This document shows positions 55,230 to 62,540 of a stretch of DNA of 64,000 nt, piece after piece; within the stretch, counting starts at the first letter, position 1; each line of letters opens with the position of its first letter. Source of the stretch: Bernardetia sp. MNP-M8 (GTDB lineage: Bacteria; Bacteroidota; Bacteroidia; Cytophagales; Bernardetiaceae); NCBI RefSeq assembly GCF_037126285.1, contig NZ_CP147012.1, positions 2,130,001-2,194,000 of the forward strand. Reading direction: 5' to 3'. A model generated the notes under the pieces. The model did no database searches. It was not told where the DNA came from and saw only the letters and a program-made list of their open reading frames with translations. The position numbers and the translations under genes are program-made.

Positions 55230-55625
55230 CTATCTCCATTTATTATTGTCTTTACAAACTTCTTCTAATGTTCTTTTATGTACAGTCAAAAGTTCATCTG
55301 GATGTTTGATGTCTAAAAAGTCTACTCGTATATCATCTTCGTTTTTCTCTAAAAATGCAAATCCTTTTCTGCATACTTTTCGAAGCACTTTCTGTACATT
55401 TTTAGCACTTGGCAGAGTCAGAAGAGCTGAATAATAGAGTTCGTCTACACGAATATAAAAACGGATTTGAGTTCCATATTCTCCATTTCCCATAATACTA
55501 GGCTGCATATAACTGATTTCGCCACCCTCATCATCTATTTTCATAAAATGAGCTAGTTTTTCTTCATGCGAACGCAGCGTTTTTAGCTCCGTTTTGATAG
55601 ATTCTAATTGATTGAGTTTTGCCAT
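55230..55625 (-). CDS. Soluble protein of unknown function
   Basis: A 131-residue protein. It has an acidic and basic mix (LRSHEEKLAHFMKIDDEGGEI), a beta-type middle (YGTQIRFYIRVDELYYSALLTL), and a basic helix (KNVQKVLRKVCRKGFAFLEK). I do not recognise the family. Clean start MAKLNQLESIKTEL and normal codons make it a real gene. A terminator follows. Confidence 0.7.
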   Translation of the reverse strand: MAKLNQLESIKTELKTLRSHEEKLAHFMKIDDEGGEISYMQPSIMGNGEYGTQIRFYIRVDELYYSALLTLPSAKNVQKVLRKVCRKGFAFLEKNEDDIRVDFLDIKHPDELLTVHKRTLEEVCKDNNKWR

Positions 55626-55864
55626 GATAATTATTAATTTTTAATCAGATGAGTAATAGTTTTAAAAAGTGGTCATAAGTTGTTGTATAAATCTGATTGT
55701 TTTCCTGATATATTTTATACAAAAAATACATTATCAATAATAAATATTAGTTTACCTACAAGTAAAGTGCTAATAAATTATTTTTACAAAAATAAAATTA
55801 TATTTATATTAGTCCAAAATGAGGTAAATTTAATTCATATCAAAAAAAATAGTTCTTTAAAAAT
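55626..55864. other. Divergent intergenic region upstream of dtd
   Basis: 239 bp, A/T-rich, with the promoters of dtd and of the unknown protein at 55230-55625. No hairpin or repeat was seen. Confidence 0.4.
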
Positions 55865-56320
55865 ATGATAGCACTTATTCAGCGAGTTACACAAGCATCT
55901 GTTAAGGTAGAAGGTAAAGTAATTGGAGAAATAAAGAATGGACTACTTGTATTTTTAGGTGTTTCAGCCACTGACACTTCAAAAACAATTGACTGGCTTA
56001 GTAAAAAAATAGTTGGACTACGCATTTTTTCAGACCAAGACGATAAAATGAATTTTTCTGTAAAGGATATAGAAGCAGATATTTTATTAGTTAGTCAATT
56101 TACTTTATATGCCAATGTAAAAAAAGGAAATCGTCCTTCTTTTTCTGATTCTGCTCCCCCTTCTTTGGCTATTCCTCTTTATGAACAAATGATAAACGCA
56201 TTAGAAGAAAAATTAGAAAAACCTATACAAACAGGACAATTTGGAGCAGATATGAAAATAGAACTACTCAATGATGGTCCTGTAACTATTTGTATAGATA
56301 CACATCAATATGGTTTGTAA
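55865..56320 (+). CDS. dtd: D-aminoacyl-tRNA deacylase
   Basis: A 151-residue protein of the full DTD family: MIALIQRVTQASVKVEGKVIGEI at the start, SQFTLYANVKKGNRPSF near 78, and the Gly-cisPro motif NDGPVTICID near 137. It clears D-amino acids from mischarged tRNA. The gene is monocistronic. Confidence 0.97.
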   Translation: MIALIQRVTQASVKVEGKVIGEIKNGLLVFLGVSATDTSKTIDWLSKKIVGLRIFSDQDDKMNFSVKDIEADILLVSQFTLYANVKKGNRPSFSDSAPPSLAIPLYEQMINALEEKLEKPIQTGQFGADMKIELLNDGPVTICIDTHQYGL

Positions 56321-56663
56321 TCCTCAATCTTAACAAACGTAGATATAATATATATTAGTTTTGTTTAACAAAGGTAGTTAAAATATTGTGCATTACTGAT
56401 TTGTAGTAGTTTTTTATTGACCTTGACTGAACAAAAAAAAATTTTTTCCCAAAATGAAAATATAGTTTTTCATTTTGAAAAAAAATAGAAGTTTTGTTGT
56501 TGTTATATTCTTTTTAAAAAAGTCTGTAAAGACCTTGTTAAGCCCTTTATAAGCCTTATTTATGGCATTTTTATATAAAAAGGCAACTTTCGGCATAAGA
56601 CATGATTATAATATAGTTACTTATCAAAACTATATTACCAAAATTTTAAATTACTTTTTTATC
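56321..56663. other. Noncoding region before the HAMP/PAS gene
   Basis: 343 bp. It holds one long hairpin (CAAAATGAAAA with TTTTTCATTTTG at about 56450-56478) with A-runs rather than T-runs on the plus strand, so it is a weak terminator for dtd. In-frame codons before 56664 lack plausible initiation, so the HAMP gene is started at 56664. Confidence 0.5.
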
Positions 56664-58034
56664 ATGCGTTTGCGTACCAAACTTTTTTCTGGACTAATAT
56701 TGTTGTTTGTAGTGATTTCACTATTGGCAACTGTTGGTGGGTATGCTGTATATAAATTAGATAAAAATTCGAAAGGAATTTTAGTAGATAATTTTACTTC
56801 AATAGATTATAGTATTGAGATGCTTAATTCTCTTGATGATATTAGAAAAGCTCAGCAATTTATGTTAGAGAACCCTGACTATTCATCACAAGTAACGACT
56901 AATTATAAAAAGGCAAAATCAAAGTTTGAGGAAAATTTTGAATTACAAGCTGCCAATATTACAGAACCAAATGAAGCAGAATTAGTAGCACAACTATATG
57001 ATAAATATAAAATCTACATCTCTAATTTTGAAACAGTAAAAGCTAAAAATGATTTACCTACACTTTCTTATATACCTAAAATTGAAGATGATTATCAGGA
57101 TGCTAAAAGCCAAATTTTAGTTATTTATGCTATTAATAAAAAATCATTTTTGAATCGTAGTGCCTATGCTAAAGAACTTGCAAATAATAACTCAATATTT
57201 ATTATTACATTAGGAGTTCTTAGTGTTGGACTTACTTTTATCTTTATTTTGTATTTCCCAATTTATATAACAAAACCTCTTGTTCGATTAAAACAAAAGT
57301 TGCAAGCTGTTGCTAACTATGATTATTCTCAACAACTACAAATCAAGTCAACAGATGAGTTGGGTTTGATTGCTTCTACCTTTAATACAATGGTAAATCG
57401 TCTTAAAGAACACGAAGAGTCTGCAGTAGCCAAATTAATGTATAGAAATCAACATACACAAGCTGTCATGAACCAGTTGCAAGAAGGTGTGTTAGTATTA
57501 GATGAAAATCTAAAAGTAGTTGCTATTAATGAATTATTGGCAAATCTAATGCAAGTAGGACAACCAAAAAATTGGATGGGAAAATACGCCCCTGATATGG
57601 CTTTGAAAAGTAATTTGATGAGAAAGTTGATTGCACCTACTCTAAAGCCTCGTTTTATTGATAATGATGAACTAAAACCTTCTGGAACTAACTTAATCAA
57701 TGAACAAGAAAGAGAAGAAAATTCACGTATTTTGCGTATAGAAGACCATGGAAATGAATACATTTATCAAGTTACTCAACAAAATTTTTATACAAATACA
57801 CAGAACACTAAACAATTTGCTGGTTACATCATTACTGTAAAAGAAGTTGTAGAAAAACAACCTCAAATCAGTCAGATGCAAACAAATTCGTTTCTCAATC
57901 AACTAGAATTTAATTTACTAGAATTGAAAAATAATGAAGAGAATCAAAAATCTCTTCAACGCATAAATAACCTTATAGATACTACTCAAAAATTTAATAG
58001 CACTTTGAATGGAAGGCTCAATATTACTCATTGA
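56664..58034 (+). CDS. HAMP/PAS signalling protein without a kinase domain
   Basis: 456 residues from the ATG at 56664. Membrane segment one is at LFSGLILLFVVISLLATVGG. A helical periplasmic sensor part (about 30-175) follows, then a second membrane segment (IFIITLGVLSVGLTFIFILY). A HAMP domain (YITKPLVRLKQKLQ, then DELGLIASTFNTMVNRLKEH) comes next, followed by a PAS-like region (VMNQLQEGVLVLDENLKVVAINE) and a short helical tail. No His-box, N, G1 or G2 box of a histidine kinase exists; the protein ends where the catalytic core would begin. It overlaps the response-regulator gene by 26 bp. It may signal through an unlinked kinase or by direct contact. Confidence 0.85.
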   Translation: MRLRTKLFSGLILLFVVISLLATVGGYAVYKLDKNSKGILVDNFTSIDYSIEMLNSLDDIRKAQQFMLENPDYSSQVTTNYKKAKSKFEENFELQAANITEPNEAELVAQLYDKYKIYISNFETVKAKNDLPTLSYIPKIEDDYQDAKSQILVIYAINKKSFLNRSAYAKELANNNSIFIITLGVLSVGLTFIFILYFPIYITKPLVRLKQKLQAVANYDYSQQLQIKSTDELGLIASTFNTMVNRLKEHEESAVAKLMYRNQHTQAVMNQLQEGVLVLDENLKVVAINELLANLMQVGQPKNWMGKYAPDMALKSNLMRKLIAPTLKPRFIDNDELKPSGTNLINEQEREENSRILRIEDHGNEYIYQVTQQNFYTNTQNTKQFAGYIITVKEVVEKQPQISQMQTNSFLNQLEFNLLELKNNEENQKSLQRINNLIDTTQKFNSTLNGRLNITH

Positions 58035-59349
58035 TGATGAAGAACAATTATTAAAACTCTTCACAAGGACATTAAAATTAGAAGGATATAATATTACACA
58101 GGCAAAAAACATTGCAGAAGCATTCAAAGCATTAGAAAAAGATGACTTTGATCTTATTCTTACTGATGTAAAGCTACCTGATGGTGATGGTGTAGAGGCA
58201 ACCAAAACCTACAAAGAAAAATATCCTAATACAGAAATAATAGTTATTACGGCTTACGGAACTATAAAAGATGGTGTAAAAGCCATTCAAAATGGGGCGT
58301 TCAATTATCTCACAAAAGGTGATGATAATGATCGCCTTTTGCCGTTGGTTGCTAATGGAATAGAAAAAGCAAGACTACAACAACGTCTAAATAGAATTAC
58401 AGATAAAGCTCAAAATAATTATGGTTTTAGTTCTGTAATAGGAGAATCAGAAAGTCTTCAAAAGGCGATTACATTAGCCAAAAGAGTTGCTTCAACACCC
58501 ACAACTGTACTTTTAACTGGAGAAACAGGAACGGGAAAAGAGGTTTTTGCTCAAGCTATTCACTATGAAAGCGATAGAGCAAAAGAAGCATTTGTTGCAT
58601 TAAATTGTAGTGCTTTTGCACCTCATTTATTAGAATCTGAACTTTTTGGTTACAAAGCTGGAGCTTTTACAGGAGCAAATAAAGACAAGCGTGGACTACT
58701 AGAAGAAGGACACAGAGGAACAGTTTTTTTAGATGAGATTGGAGAAATGCCATTAGAGCTTCAAGCAAAAATATTGCGTTTTCTTGAAACAGGGGAGTTT
58801 ATAAAGGTAGGAGATACAAAGGTTACCAAAATTCAGACACGTATTCTTGCTGCCACCAACCGAGATTTATTAAAAGAAGCAGAAGAGAACAAGTTTCGTT
58901 TAGATTTATACTATCGTTTGGCTGTTTTTCAAATCCATTTACCACCTCTTGTAGAACGTGGAAGAGATATTGAATTATTAGCTCGTTTTTTTGTAAAACA
59001 TTTATCTTCAAAAATGGGAAAGAAAAGTCCTATGATTGAACAAGATTTTATTGAAAAATTACAAACATATAGTTGGAAAGGAAATGTAAGAGAACTCAAA
59101 AATGTAATTGAAAGAGCCGTTATTATGTCTGATGACATTCTTAGCCCTGATGTATTATTATTTGGGCAAACAGGTGCAACTAACGGAGCTATTATTACAC
59201 CACTTACAAGTCTGGCAGAAGTAGAAAAACATCACATGAAACGTGTTTTGGCTCATACAGAAAATAATAAGTCTGAAACAGCTAAAATATTAGGTATTGG
59301 ACTGACAACACTTTATAGAAAAATGCAAGAATATGAGTTAGAAAAATAA
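58009..59349 (+). CDS. Sigma-54-dependent response regulator (NtrC family)
   Basis: A 446-residue protein. A receiver domain (LLIDDEEQL; phosphorylation Asp in LILTDVKLPDGDG near 53) is followed by an AAA+ central domain with Walker A GETGTGKE near 175, the sigma-54 contact loop GAFTGA near 224, and Walker B GTVFLDEIGEMP near 243. A Fis-type helix-turn-helix (SETAKILGIGLTTLYRKM) lies at the C-terminus. It activates sigma-54 promoters when phosphorylated. It begins inside the HAMP/PAS gene, so the two are translationally coupled. Targets are unknown. Confidence 0.95.
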   Translation: MEGSILLIDDEEQLLKLFTRTLKLEGYNITQAKNIAEAFKALEKDDFDLILTDVKLPDGDGVEATKTYKEKYPNTEIIVITAYGTIKDGVKAIQNGAFNYLTKGDDNDRLLPLVANGIEKARLQQRLNRITDKAQNNYGFSSVIGESESLQKAITLAKRVASTPTTVLLTGETGTGKEVFAQAIHYESDRAKEAFVALNCSAFAPHLLESELFGYKAGAFTGANKDKRGLLEEGHRGTVFLDEIGEMPLELQAKILRFLETGEFIKVGDTKVTKIQTRILAATNRDLLKEAEENKFRLDLYYRLAVFQIHLPPLVERGRDIELLARFFVKHLSSKMGKKSPMIEQDFIEKLQTYSWKGNVRELKNVIERAVIMSDDILSPDVLLFGQTGATNGAIITPLTSLAEVEKHHMKRVLAHTENNKSETAKILGIGLTTLYRKMQEYELEK

Positions 59350-59375
59350 ACTATTGTATTGTAAATCAAAGTCAT

Positions 59376-59413
59376 AAAAAAATGGACAGACACCTAACCT
59401 ATGTGCCTGTCCG
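59376..59413 (-). terminator. Terminator of RNA unit B
   Basis: On the minus strand GGACAGGCACA and TGTCTGTCC pair and seven T follow. Near-identical to the terminator at 59899-59937. Confidence 0.88.
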
Positions 59414-59487
59414 TAATGAAGGTGGGACTCGAACCCACAATCCTCTGATCTTGAGTCGGATGCCTTAACCAATTTGGCTACTTCATC
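59414..59487 (-). tRNA. tRNA-like gene 1, apparent anticodon CAA, short variable loop
   Basis: 74 nt. The acceptor GATGAAG/CTTCATT, the D-arm GCC-AAATTGGTTAA-GGC, and the T-arm GTGGG-TTCGAGT-CCCAC are all sound. The anticodon arm TCCGA-CTCAAGA-TCAGA has one C/A mismatch and a loop that reads CAA (Leu). tRNA-Leu normally has a long variable arm, but here it is only GGATT. It may be a drifted tRNA or a structural element of the RNA unit. No CCA is encoded. Confidence 0.6.
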
Positions 59488-59491
59488 GGTT

Positions 59492-59815
59492 GTAATGGGT
59501 ATTAATCATTACTCATTTTTGTAGTTTTCTAGATTATCTACTTACGTCAAATGACCTTTGCTCTGCCACTGAGCTACGCCCCCAATTTTGATTTGATTTT
59601 TGTGGAGGCGAGAAGATTCGAACTTCTGCGCTGGGTCATAGATACCAATAATCAGAATGCTATAAAAATGCTTTGAAGCTTACACTATGAGCAAAAAACT
59701 TAAACTAAAGAAGCAAATAAGCTATTTCTGAACACTCAGAAGTTGCCAGTTTATGAAAACTGACTAGCTTACCAACTTTTTGAAACTAAAGCTAAATCTT
59801 AGGCTATACTCATTT
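59492..59815 (-). ncRNA. RNA unit B: structured RNA with circularly permuted tRNA-like domain
   Basis: Read on the minus strand. A conserved domain (59660-59813) contains CTAAGATTTAGCTTTAG and a long-range helix ATGAGT/GCTCAT (59808-59813 with 59687-59692). It is followed by a tRNA 3' half (59639-59603; T-arm AGAAG-TTCGAAT-CTTCT), a 19-nt linker, then a tRNA 5' half (59583-59551; D-arm GCTC-AGTGGCA-GAGC). The acceptor strands GGGGGCG and CGCCTCC pair with G3.U70, the alanine identity element. GGTCAT pairs with ATGACC where an anticodon stem would be. A tail hairpin GTAATG/CATTAC ends the unit. Function unknown. Confidence 0.7.
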
Positions 59816-59898
59816 CTTTTTTTGAGAGATTAAAAAAATAATCAATCAAATATATCTTTATTGATACCTCAAAAGGTACGTTATAATTTTCAATTTAC

Positions 59899-59937
59899 AA
59901 AAAAAATGGACAGACACCTAACCTATGTGCCTGTCCG
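59899..59937 (-). terminator. Terminator of RNA unit A
   Basis: Same hairpin as at 59376-59413 (GGACAGGCACA with TGTCTGTCC) followed by eight T on the minus strand. Confidence 0.88.
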
Positions 59938-60011
59938 TAACAAACACAGGAATCGAACCTGCGCCCCTCGGACTGGAAATTCCGATGCTCTACCGACTGA
60001 GCTAATTCGTC
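59938..60011 (-). tRNA. tRNA-like gene 2, eight-base anticodon loop
   Basis: 74 nt. The acceptor GACGAAT/GTTTGTT has three G.U pairs, the D-arm GCTC-AGTCGGTA-GAGC is standard, and the T-arm is GCAGG-TTCGATT-CCTGT. The anticodon stem TCGGA/TCCGA is perfect but encloses eight bases (ATTTCCAG) instead of seven. Thus the anticodon is ambiguous: TCC would be Gly, CCA Trp. It sits directly behind RNA unit A and before its terminator. No CCA is encoded. Confidence 0.6.
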
Positions 60012-60016
60012 AATCT

Positions 60017-60325
60017 GTGATAATTTTAGCTATCACTCATAATCATATTTACTGAAATTACCTACTTACGTCCAATGACTCTTGCTCTGCCACTGAGCTA
60101 CGTTCGCATTCTTGTTGTGTTTTTTTGTGCGAACGAGGAGATTCGAACTCCTGCACTAAGCCATAAAATATCAGTAATTTAGAAACTATAAAAATGCTTT
60201 AAAACTTACACTATGAACAAGACGCTTAAACTAAAGAGCAAACCAATTAAGTCGTACCAACAAATGTGTGGCTAGAGCTGTCTACTTTTTGATACTAAAG
60301 CTAAATCTTAGGCTGTGTTCATTTC
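60017..60325 (-). ncRNA. RNA unit A: structured RNA with circularly permuted tRNA-like domain
   Basis: Homologue of unit B. In minus-strand order: the domain with CTAAGATTTAGCTTTAG (60294-60314) and helix ATGAAC/GTTCAT (60317-60322 with 60213-60218), then tRNA 3' half 60164-60128 (T-arm AGGAG-TTCGAAT-CTCCT). A 20-nt linker and the 5' half 60107-60075 (D-arm GCTC-AGTGGCA-GAGC) follow. The acceptor GCGAACG/CGTTCGC is a perfect 7-bp match that differs from unit B. AGTCAT pairs with ATGGCT; the tail hairpin is GTGATA/TATCAC. Helices that differ between the units change in both arms. No protein tag frame or group I core was found. Confidence 0.7.
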
Positions 60326-60394
60326 TTATTTGCTTGAAAGTAAATACAAGCAGGTTTTTGAAAATTAGTAAAAACTATCAAAAACAATTTCTTT

Positions 60395-60425
60395 TATAAA
60401 GAACCCAACGAGTTCTGCACAAGAA
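60395..60425 (-). terminator. Possible terminator of the sigma gene
   Basis: Minus-strand AGAAC, loop, GTTCT followed by TT-rich sequence, 35 bp past the stop of the sigma-70-like gene. The stem is short, so the call is weak. Confidence 0.4.
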
Positions 60426-60459
60426 AAGTTCAGTTATAAAAACAAAACTTTTTCTATGT

Positions 60460-61062
60460 TTAATAATTTCCATCTCGCTTTCTTATTCTACTAACATATT
60501 CTTTTAAAACTTTTAAAGTTCTATGGATAGAAACACCAACAGCATTTGCTGAAGAATAGTTTTGTTCTTGAGCTATTTGAGAGTAAGATTTATTTTCCAT
60601 AAACCCTTCTACAATTAGTGCATAGTTTTTGGTTGATAAAGTTCTAAGTCCTTCATCAAGTTGTTTTATTTCTAGCTCTGTTAGCCAATAATCCTCTGTA
60701 TCTTCTGTCCTTTTCAAAACTTCTTGATAATTAGTATCTAAAGAAGAATGTAGAGAATTATATTTCAACTGTTCTCTTCCTTGTTGTAATGCCATATTTT
60801 TTCCTATAGCAAAAATTAGTGTTTCGGCAGAAGCTGTCATCTGTTTGTATGTAATTTGTTTGGCCTCTATTTTATCATAAAGACAAATACAAGCATCATC
60901 AAAAATAGCTTGAACTTGATGTTCACTCAGCAATTTTAGTTGGTCTCGTTTTTTACAAAAAAAATAAAAACGTTTTGAAAAACTGGAAAAAAAACTCAGA
61001 ACAGGTTGAGGGTTCTGGTTTTCTATATAGTAAAATATTTGTTGATTTGTTAAGTGGCTCAT
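60460..61062 (-). CDS. Sigma-70-family (ECF-like) RNA polymerase sigma factor
   Basis: A 200-residue protein. The N-terminal half is weakly like region 2 (HQVQAIFDDACICLYDKIEAKQITYKQ, then AETLIFAIGKNMALQQGRE). The C-terminal half has a region-4 pattern: LDEGLRTLSTKNYALIVEGFMENKSYSQIAQEQNYSSANAVGVSIHRTLKVLKEYV. The sequence is more divergent than the ECF gene at 34932. It has no anti-sigma neighbour. It lies just upstream of the RNA units on the same strand and could be read into them, although a weak terminator intervenes. Confidence 0.85.
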   Translation of the reverse strand: MSHLTNQQIFYYIENQNPQPVLSFFSSFSKRFYFFCKKRDQLKLLSEHQVQAIFDDACICLYDKIEAKQITYKQMTASAETLIFAIGKNMALQQGREQLKYNSLHSSLDTNYQEVLKRTEDTEDYWLTELEIKQLDEGLRTLSTKNYALIVEGFMENKSYSQIAQEQNYSSANAVGVSIHRTLKVLKEYVSRIRKRDGNY

Positions 61063-61416
61063 CAGTAGGGGAGATGGGAAAATAAGGGAGTTTTGGGTAA
61101 CCGATAGTAGAATTTGGCAAGGAAAAACCTGTTTTTATATGAATATAACGAATTTGAAGATTGAACGATACAATCAAATAAAATTTAAGAAGGCATAAAA
61201 TTTAATTTTTTAAAGGAAATATCTTTAGTTAGTCTGTTTTTGTAGTAAAATTATTTGATAAGTACAATTTTACAGAACTTATTTTTTCAAAATAAATCAT
61301 TTATTTCAATAAAATAGTATTTATTAAGGTTTTTTTTGAATAAAAAATAAAATTTGGTTTAACTTCATTTTTAGTAGTATCGTGTAATTTTCATTTATTT
61401 TTAATAAGAAAAACAA
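61063..61416. other. Noncoding region between the sigma factor and MoxR
   Basis: About 350 bp of A/T-rich DNA upstream of the sigma gene. No convincing ORF, hairpin or RNA gene. Confidence 0.5.
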
Positions 61417-61459
61417 AAAAACAGATAGCCCTTTTTTCATAGAACTATCTGTTTTTTAG
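61417..61459 (-). terminator. Terminator of the MoxR gene
   Basis: AAAACAGATAG and CTATCTGTTTT pair around a loop with A- and T-runs, 24 bp past the stop of the MoxR gene. Confidence 0.85.
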
Positions 61460-61482
61460 AAGGTTATGTTATTTTGAATAAT

Positions 61483-62457
61483 TTACCAAAGTCGTTGAAT
61501 TAAATCTTCTACCGTAATATTTTCAGCTTCTGCCTTAAAATTTCTGACAATTCTATGTCTCAAAACAGCAATAGCAATGGCTTGGACATCTTCAATATCA
61601 GGCGAATATTTTCCATTCAAAAGAGCATGACATTTTGCCCCCAATACCAAATATTGAGAAGCACGAGGACCAGCTCCCCACTCTAAATAATTATCCGTAT
61701 CTGAAGTAGAACGTTCTGTTCTTGGGCGAGTTTTGTGAACCAAATTTACAGCATATTCAATCACATTTTGAGCAACAGGCGCACGACGAATAAGTTGCTG
61801 AAATTCAATAATTTGTTCTGCTGAAATTATTTTATTTAATGTCGCTTTTTCATTTGTTGTGGTACTCGTAACTACTTTTACTTCTTCTTCAAAAGACGGA
61901 TAACCCAAATAAACACTACACATAAAACGGTCTAATTGTGCTTCTGGAAGTGGATAAGTTCCTTCTTGTTCAATAGGATTTTGAGTTGCCAATACAAAAA
62001 ACGGTCGTGGTAAATTGTGTTTTACACCTGCAATTGTAACCGAATACTCTTGCATAGATTCTAAAAGTGCTGCCTGTGTTTTGGGAGGAGTACGATTGAT
62101 TTCATCTGCCAAAACAATATTTGAAAAAATAGCACCTTTTACAAACTTCAAGTTTCGGTCTTTATCTAGTGTTTCTGCACCCACTATATCAGAAGGCATA
62201 AGGTCAGGCGTAAATTGAATTCGGTTAAAATCTAAATCCAATACCTGCGATAGAGTGCTAATTAGTAAAGTTTTGGCAAGCCCTGGAACACCAATTAAAA
62301 GACAATGCCCTTGTGAAAAAATACTTGTCAATAGTAATTCTACGGTTTGTTCTTGTCCGACAATTACTTTTGCTATTTCTTTTTTGAGTTCTTGATAATG
62401 TTTGGCTAATGCGTCGGCTGCTTCTTTGTCGGAATTATATAAGGAAGAATTACTCAT
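61483..62457 (-). CDS. MoxR-family AAA+ ATPase
   Basis: 324 residues from the ATG at 62457 (MSNSSLYNSDKEA); longer readings run into palindrome P2. The sequence LKKEIAKVIVGQEQTVELLL leads into Walker A GVPGLAKT near 55 and Walker B VLADEINRTPPKTQAALLESMQEYSV near 112. Sensor I is LATQNPIEQEGTYPLPEAQLDRF near 148. MoxR proteins work with von Willebrand-factor-A proteins to assemble complexes. The usual DUF58/VWA partners are not directly downstream, where the gene ends in a terminator. Confidence 0.95.
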   Translation of the reverse strand: MSNSSLYNSDKEAADALAKHYQELKKEIAKVIVGQEQTVELLLTSIFSQGHCLLIGVPGLAKTLLISTLSQVLDLDFNRIQFTPDLMPSDIVGAETLDKDRNLKFVKGAIFSNIVLADEINRTPPKTQAALLESMQEYSVTIAGVKHNLPRPFFVLATQNPIEQEGTYPLPEAQLDRFMCSVYLGYPSFEEEVKVVTSTTTNEKATLNKIISAEQIIEFQQLIRRAPVAQNVIEYAVNLVHKTRPRTERSTSDTDNYLEWGAGPRASQYLVLGAKCHALLNGKYSPDIEDVQAIAIAVLRHRIVRNFKAEAENITVEDLIQRLW

Positions 62458-62506
62458 AATTGAATAGAGATAGTGGTTAGTTTTAATGATGAATATAGTA
62501 AATAGC

Positions 62507-62540
62507 GAAACCCTAAGGGTTTTCAAAACCCTTAGGGTTT
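62507..62540. repeat. A/T-rich palindrome, copy 3 (family P2)
   Basis: AAACCCTAAGGGTTTT, C, then AAAACCCTTAGGGTTT. It has the same design as 5305-5337, with GGG/CCC in place of the TATAGG core. It lies 50 bp upstream of the MoxR start, in its leader. Confidence 0.85.

Noticed and set aside
59603-60107. A single tRNA interrupted by a 400-nt intron: 5' half of unit A spliced to 3' half of unit B
   Set aside because: The acceptor strands do not match (GCGAACG against CGCCTCC), whereas each unit's own halves pair fully. The span also holds a complete tRNA-like gene and a strong terminator.
59376-60325. tmRNA (ssrA), including a two-piece permuted form
   Set aside because: The permuted order, the G3.U70 in unit B and a long helix in place of the anticodon stem fit, but the tRNA part has a full D-stem (GCTC/GAGC) that tmRNA lacks. 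The D-loop signature of tmRNA and a hydrophobic tag frame were not found. Kept only as a hypothesis.
59376-60325. Group I intron in permuted intron-exon order
   Set aside because: CTAAGATTTAGC loosely recalls the S element of group I introns, but no partner R element, P3-P7 core or room for it after the 5' half is visible.
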